Shown here in pieces: positions 6,401 to 6,727 of a stretch of 6,727 bases of DNA. The position numbers were made by a program, and so were the translations under genes. The stretch comes from JAKAXG01 sp035702985 (lineage in GTDB: Bacteria; Actinomycetota; Acidimicrobiia; Acidimicrobiales; Palsa-688): assembly GCA_035702985.1 (NCBI GenBank), contig DASSZD010000076.1:1-6727 (forward strand), written 5' to 3'. Every line of letters begins with the position of its first letter. The first letter of the stretch is position 1. The notes beneath the pieces are model-generated. The model saw only the letters and a program-made list of their open reading frames with translations. It searched no databases and was not told where the DNA came from.

Positions 6401-6406
6401 TAGCTT
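6401..6406 (+). promoter_or_regulatory. Candidate -10 element upstream of the GAF gene
   Basis: TAGCTT matches TANNNT and ends six bases before ATG 6413, the same spacing and nearly the same hexamer (TAGnTT) as upstream of the PAS-LuxR gene. It would give a leaderless transcript starting at the short ORF 6413-6451. No convincing -35 element is seen at the usual distance. Confidence 0.35.
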
Positions 6407-6412
6407 GACCTG

Positions 6413-6451
6413 ATGGGTGACGCCGCCGGCTCGGGGATCGACCGGCGGTGA
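6413..6451 (+). CDS. 12-codon upstream ORF overlapping the GAF gene start
   Basis: ATG 6413 opens a 12-residue frame (MGDAAGSGIDRR) ending in TGA at 6449-6451. Its stop overlaps the GTG start of the GAF gene in the four-base string GTGA (6448-6451), a classic arrangement for translational coupling. It may be a leaderless leader peptide used to load ribosomes on a downstream start that has only a weak ribosome binding site. The peptide shows no attenuator-like run of a single amino acid. Chance occurrence is a serious alternative. Confidence 0.35.
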   Translation: MGDAAGSGIDRR

Positions 6452-6727
6452 TCGAGCCGCCGCCCCTGCCCGACGAGCTGCGCCGCTTGAGCACCCTGCA
6501 CGCCCTCGGTCTGCTCGACACGCCCGCCGAGGAGCGCTTCGATCGCATCACCCGCATGGCCCAGCGCCTCTTCGACGCCCCCATCGCCCTGATCAGCCTC
6601 GTCGACGAGCACCGCCAGTGGTTCAAGTCCCGCCAGGGCCTCGAAGCGACCGAGACCCCGAGGAACGTGTCGTTCTGCGGGCACGCCATCCACGGCGACG
6701 ATCCCATGGTCGTCCTCGACGCCACCG
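6448..6727 (+). CDS. GAF-domain sensory protein, N-terminal part, runs off the right edge
   Basis: The visible 93 residues are the front of a cytoplasmic GAF sensor. They begin with the helix common in such proteins (LRRLSTLHALGLLDTPAEER), then FDRITRMAQRLFDAPIALIS, LVDEHRQWFKS, and the family-typical ETPRNVSFCGHAI with MVVLDAT. In known proteins this GAF type precedes GGDEF, histidine kinase, PP2C phosphatase or further PAS domains; the output domain here lies beyond the window. GTG 6448 is the only possible ATG/GTG/TTG start, because an in-frame TGA lies at 6418-6420. A GGGGA at 6433-6437 is a weak, rather distant ribosome site. The gene is divergent from the DUF916-like gene, and its start overlaps the short ORF by four bases. 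Whether it acts on c-di-GMP cannot be told from this part. Confidence 0.85.
   Translation, partial: MIEPPPLPDELRRLSTLHALGLLDTPAEERFDRITRMAQRLFDAPIALISLVDEHRQWFKSRQGLEATETPRNVSFCGHAIHGDDPMVVLDAT

Noticed and set aside
6300..6725. Minus-strand frames at the right edge
   Set aside because: The plus strand encodes an unmistakable GAF N-terminus here, and the minus-strand translations are Arg/Ser-rich shadows.

Overview
The window is very GC-rich throughout, with coding frames dominated by G/C third positions. It carries LuxR-type helix-turn-helix (HTH) regulators, PAS/GGDEF/EAL signalling proteins and a DUF916-like cell-surface protein. This combination suggests a high-GC Gram-positive bacterium (Actinomycetota). 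An environmental or Acidimicrobiia-like lineage is a guess. No mobile element, CRISPR array, tRNA or rRNA is visible.

Layout, left to right. (1) Positions 1-47 hold the probable start of a minus-strand gene that runs off the left edge; it is recognisable only by a strong Shine-Dalgarno sequence and a lysine-rich first few codons. (2) Positions 218-2902 (minus) encode a large cyclic-di-GMP protein: N-terminal LuxR-like HTH, three PAS domains, a degenerate GGDEF domain and an intact EAL domain. It is most likely a c-di-GMP phosphodiesterase. (3) Positions 2973-4104 (minus) hold a PAS-PAS-LuxR regulator whose reading frame is broken by one extra base near 3440. (4) An intergenic hairpin at 4153-4181 separates this signalling pair from a two-gene surface cassette. 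(5) That cassette, also minus strand, is a DUF916-like membrane-anchored protein (6287 to 5253) followed by a secreted Thr/Ala-rich beta-rich protein (5197 to 4208). The pair resembles the WxL-interacting protein / WxL protein systems of Gram-positive bacteria, although the second protein has no WxL motif. (6) After an intergenic region of about 125 bp, a divergent plus-strand GAF-domain sensor gene begins at 6448 and runs off the right edge. It is preceded by a 12-codon ORF that overlaps its start.

On the minus strand the order of transcription is surface cassette, then PAS-LuxR regulator, then c-di-GMP phosphodiesterase, then the unknown left-edge gene. The neighbourhood therefore combines surface structures with c-di-GMP and sensory signalling. 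A functional link between them is plausible but is inference only. The points most worth a second look are the HTH fused to a PAS-GGDEF-EAL protein with a GADSF active-site remnant and a preserved RxxD site, the frameshifted regulator, the DUF916/secreted-protein pair, and the shared TAGnTT-N6-ATG arrangement before two starts, which suggests leaderless transcripts.
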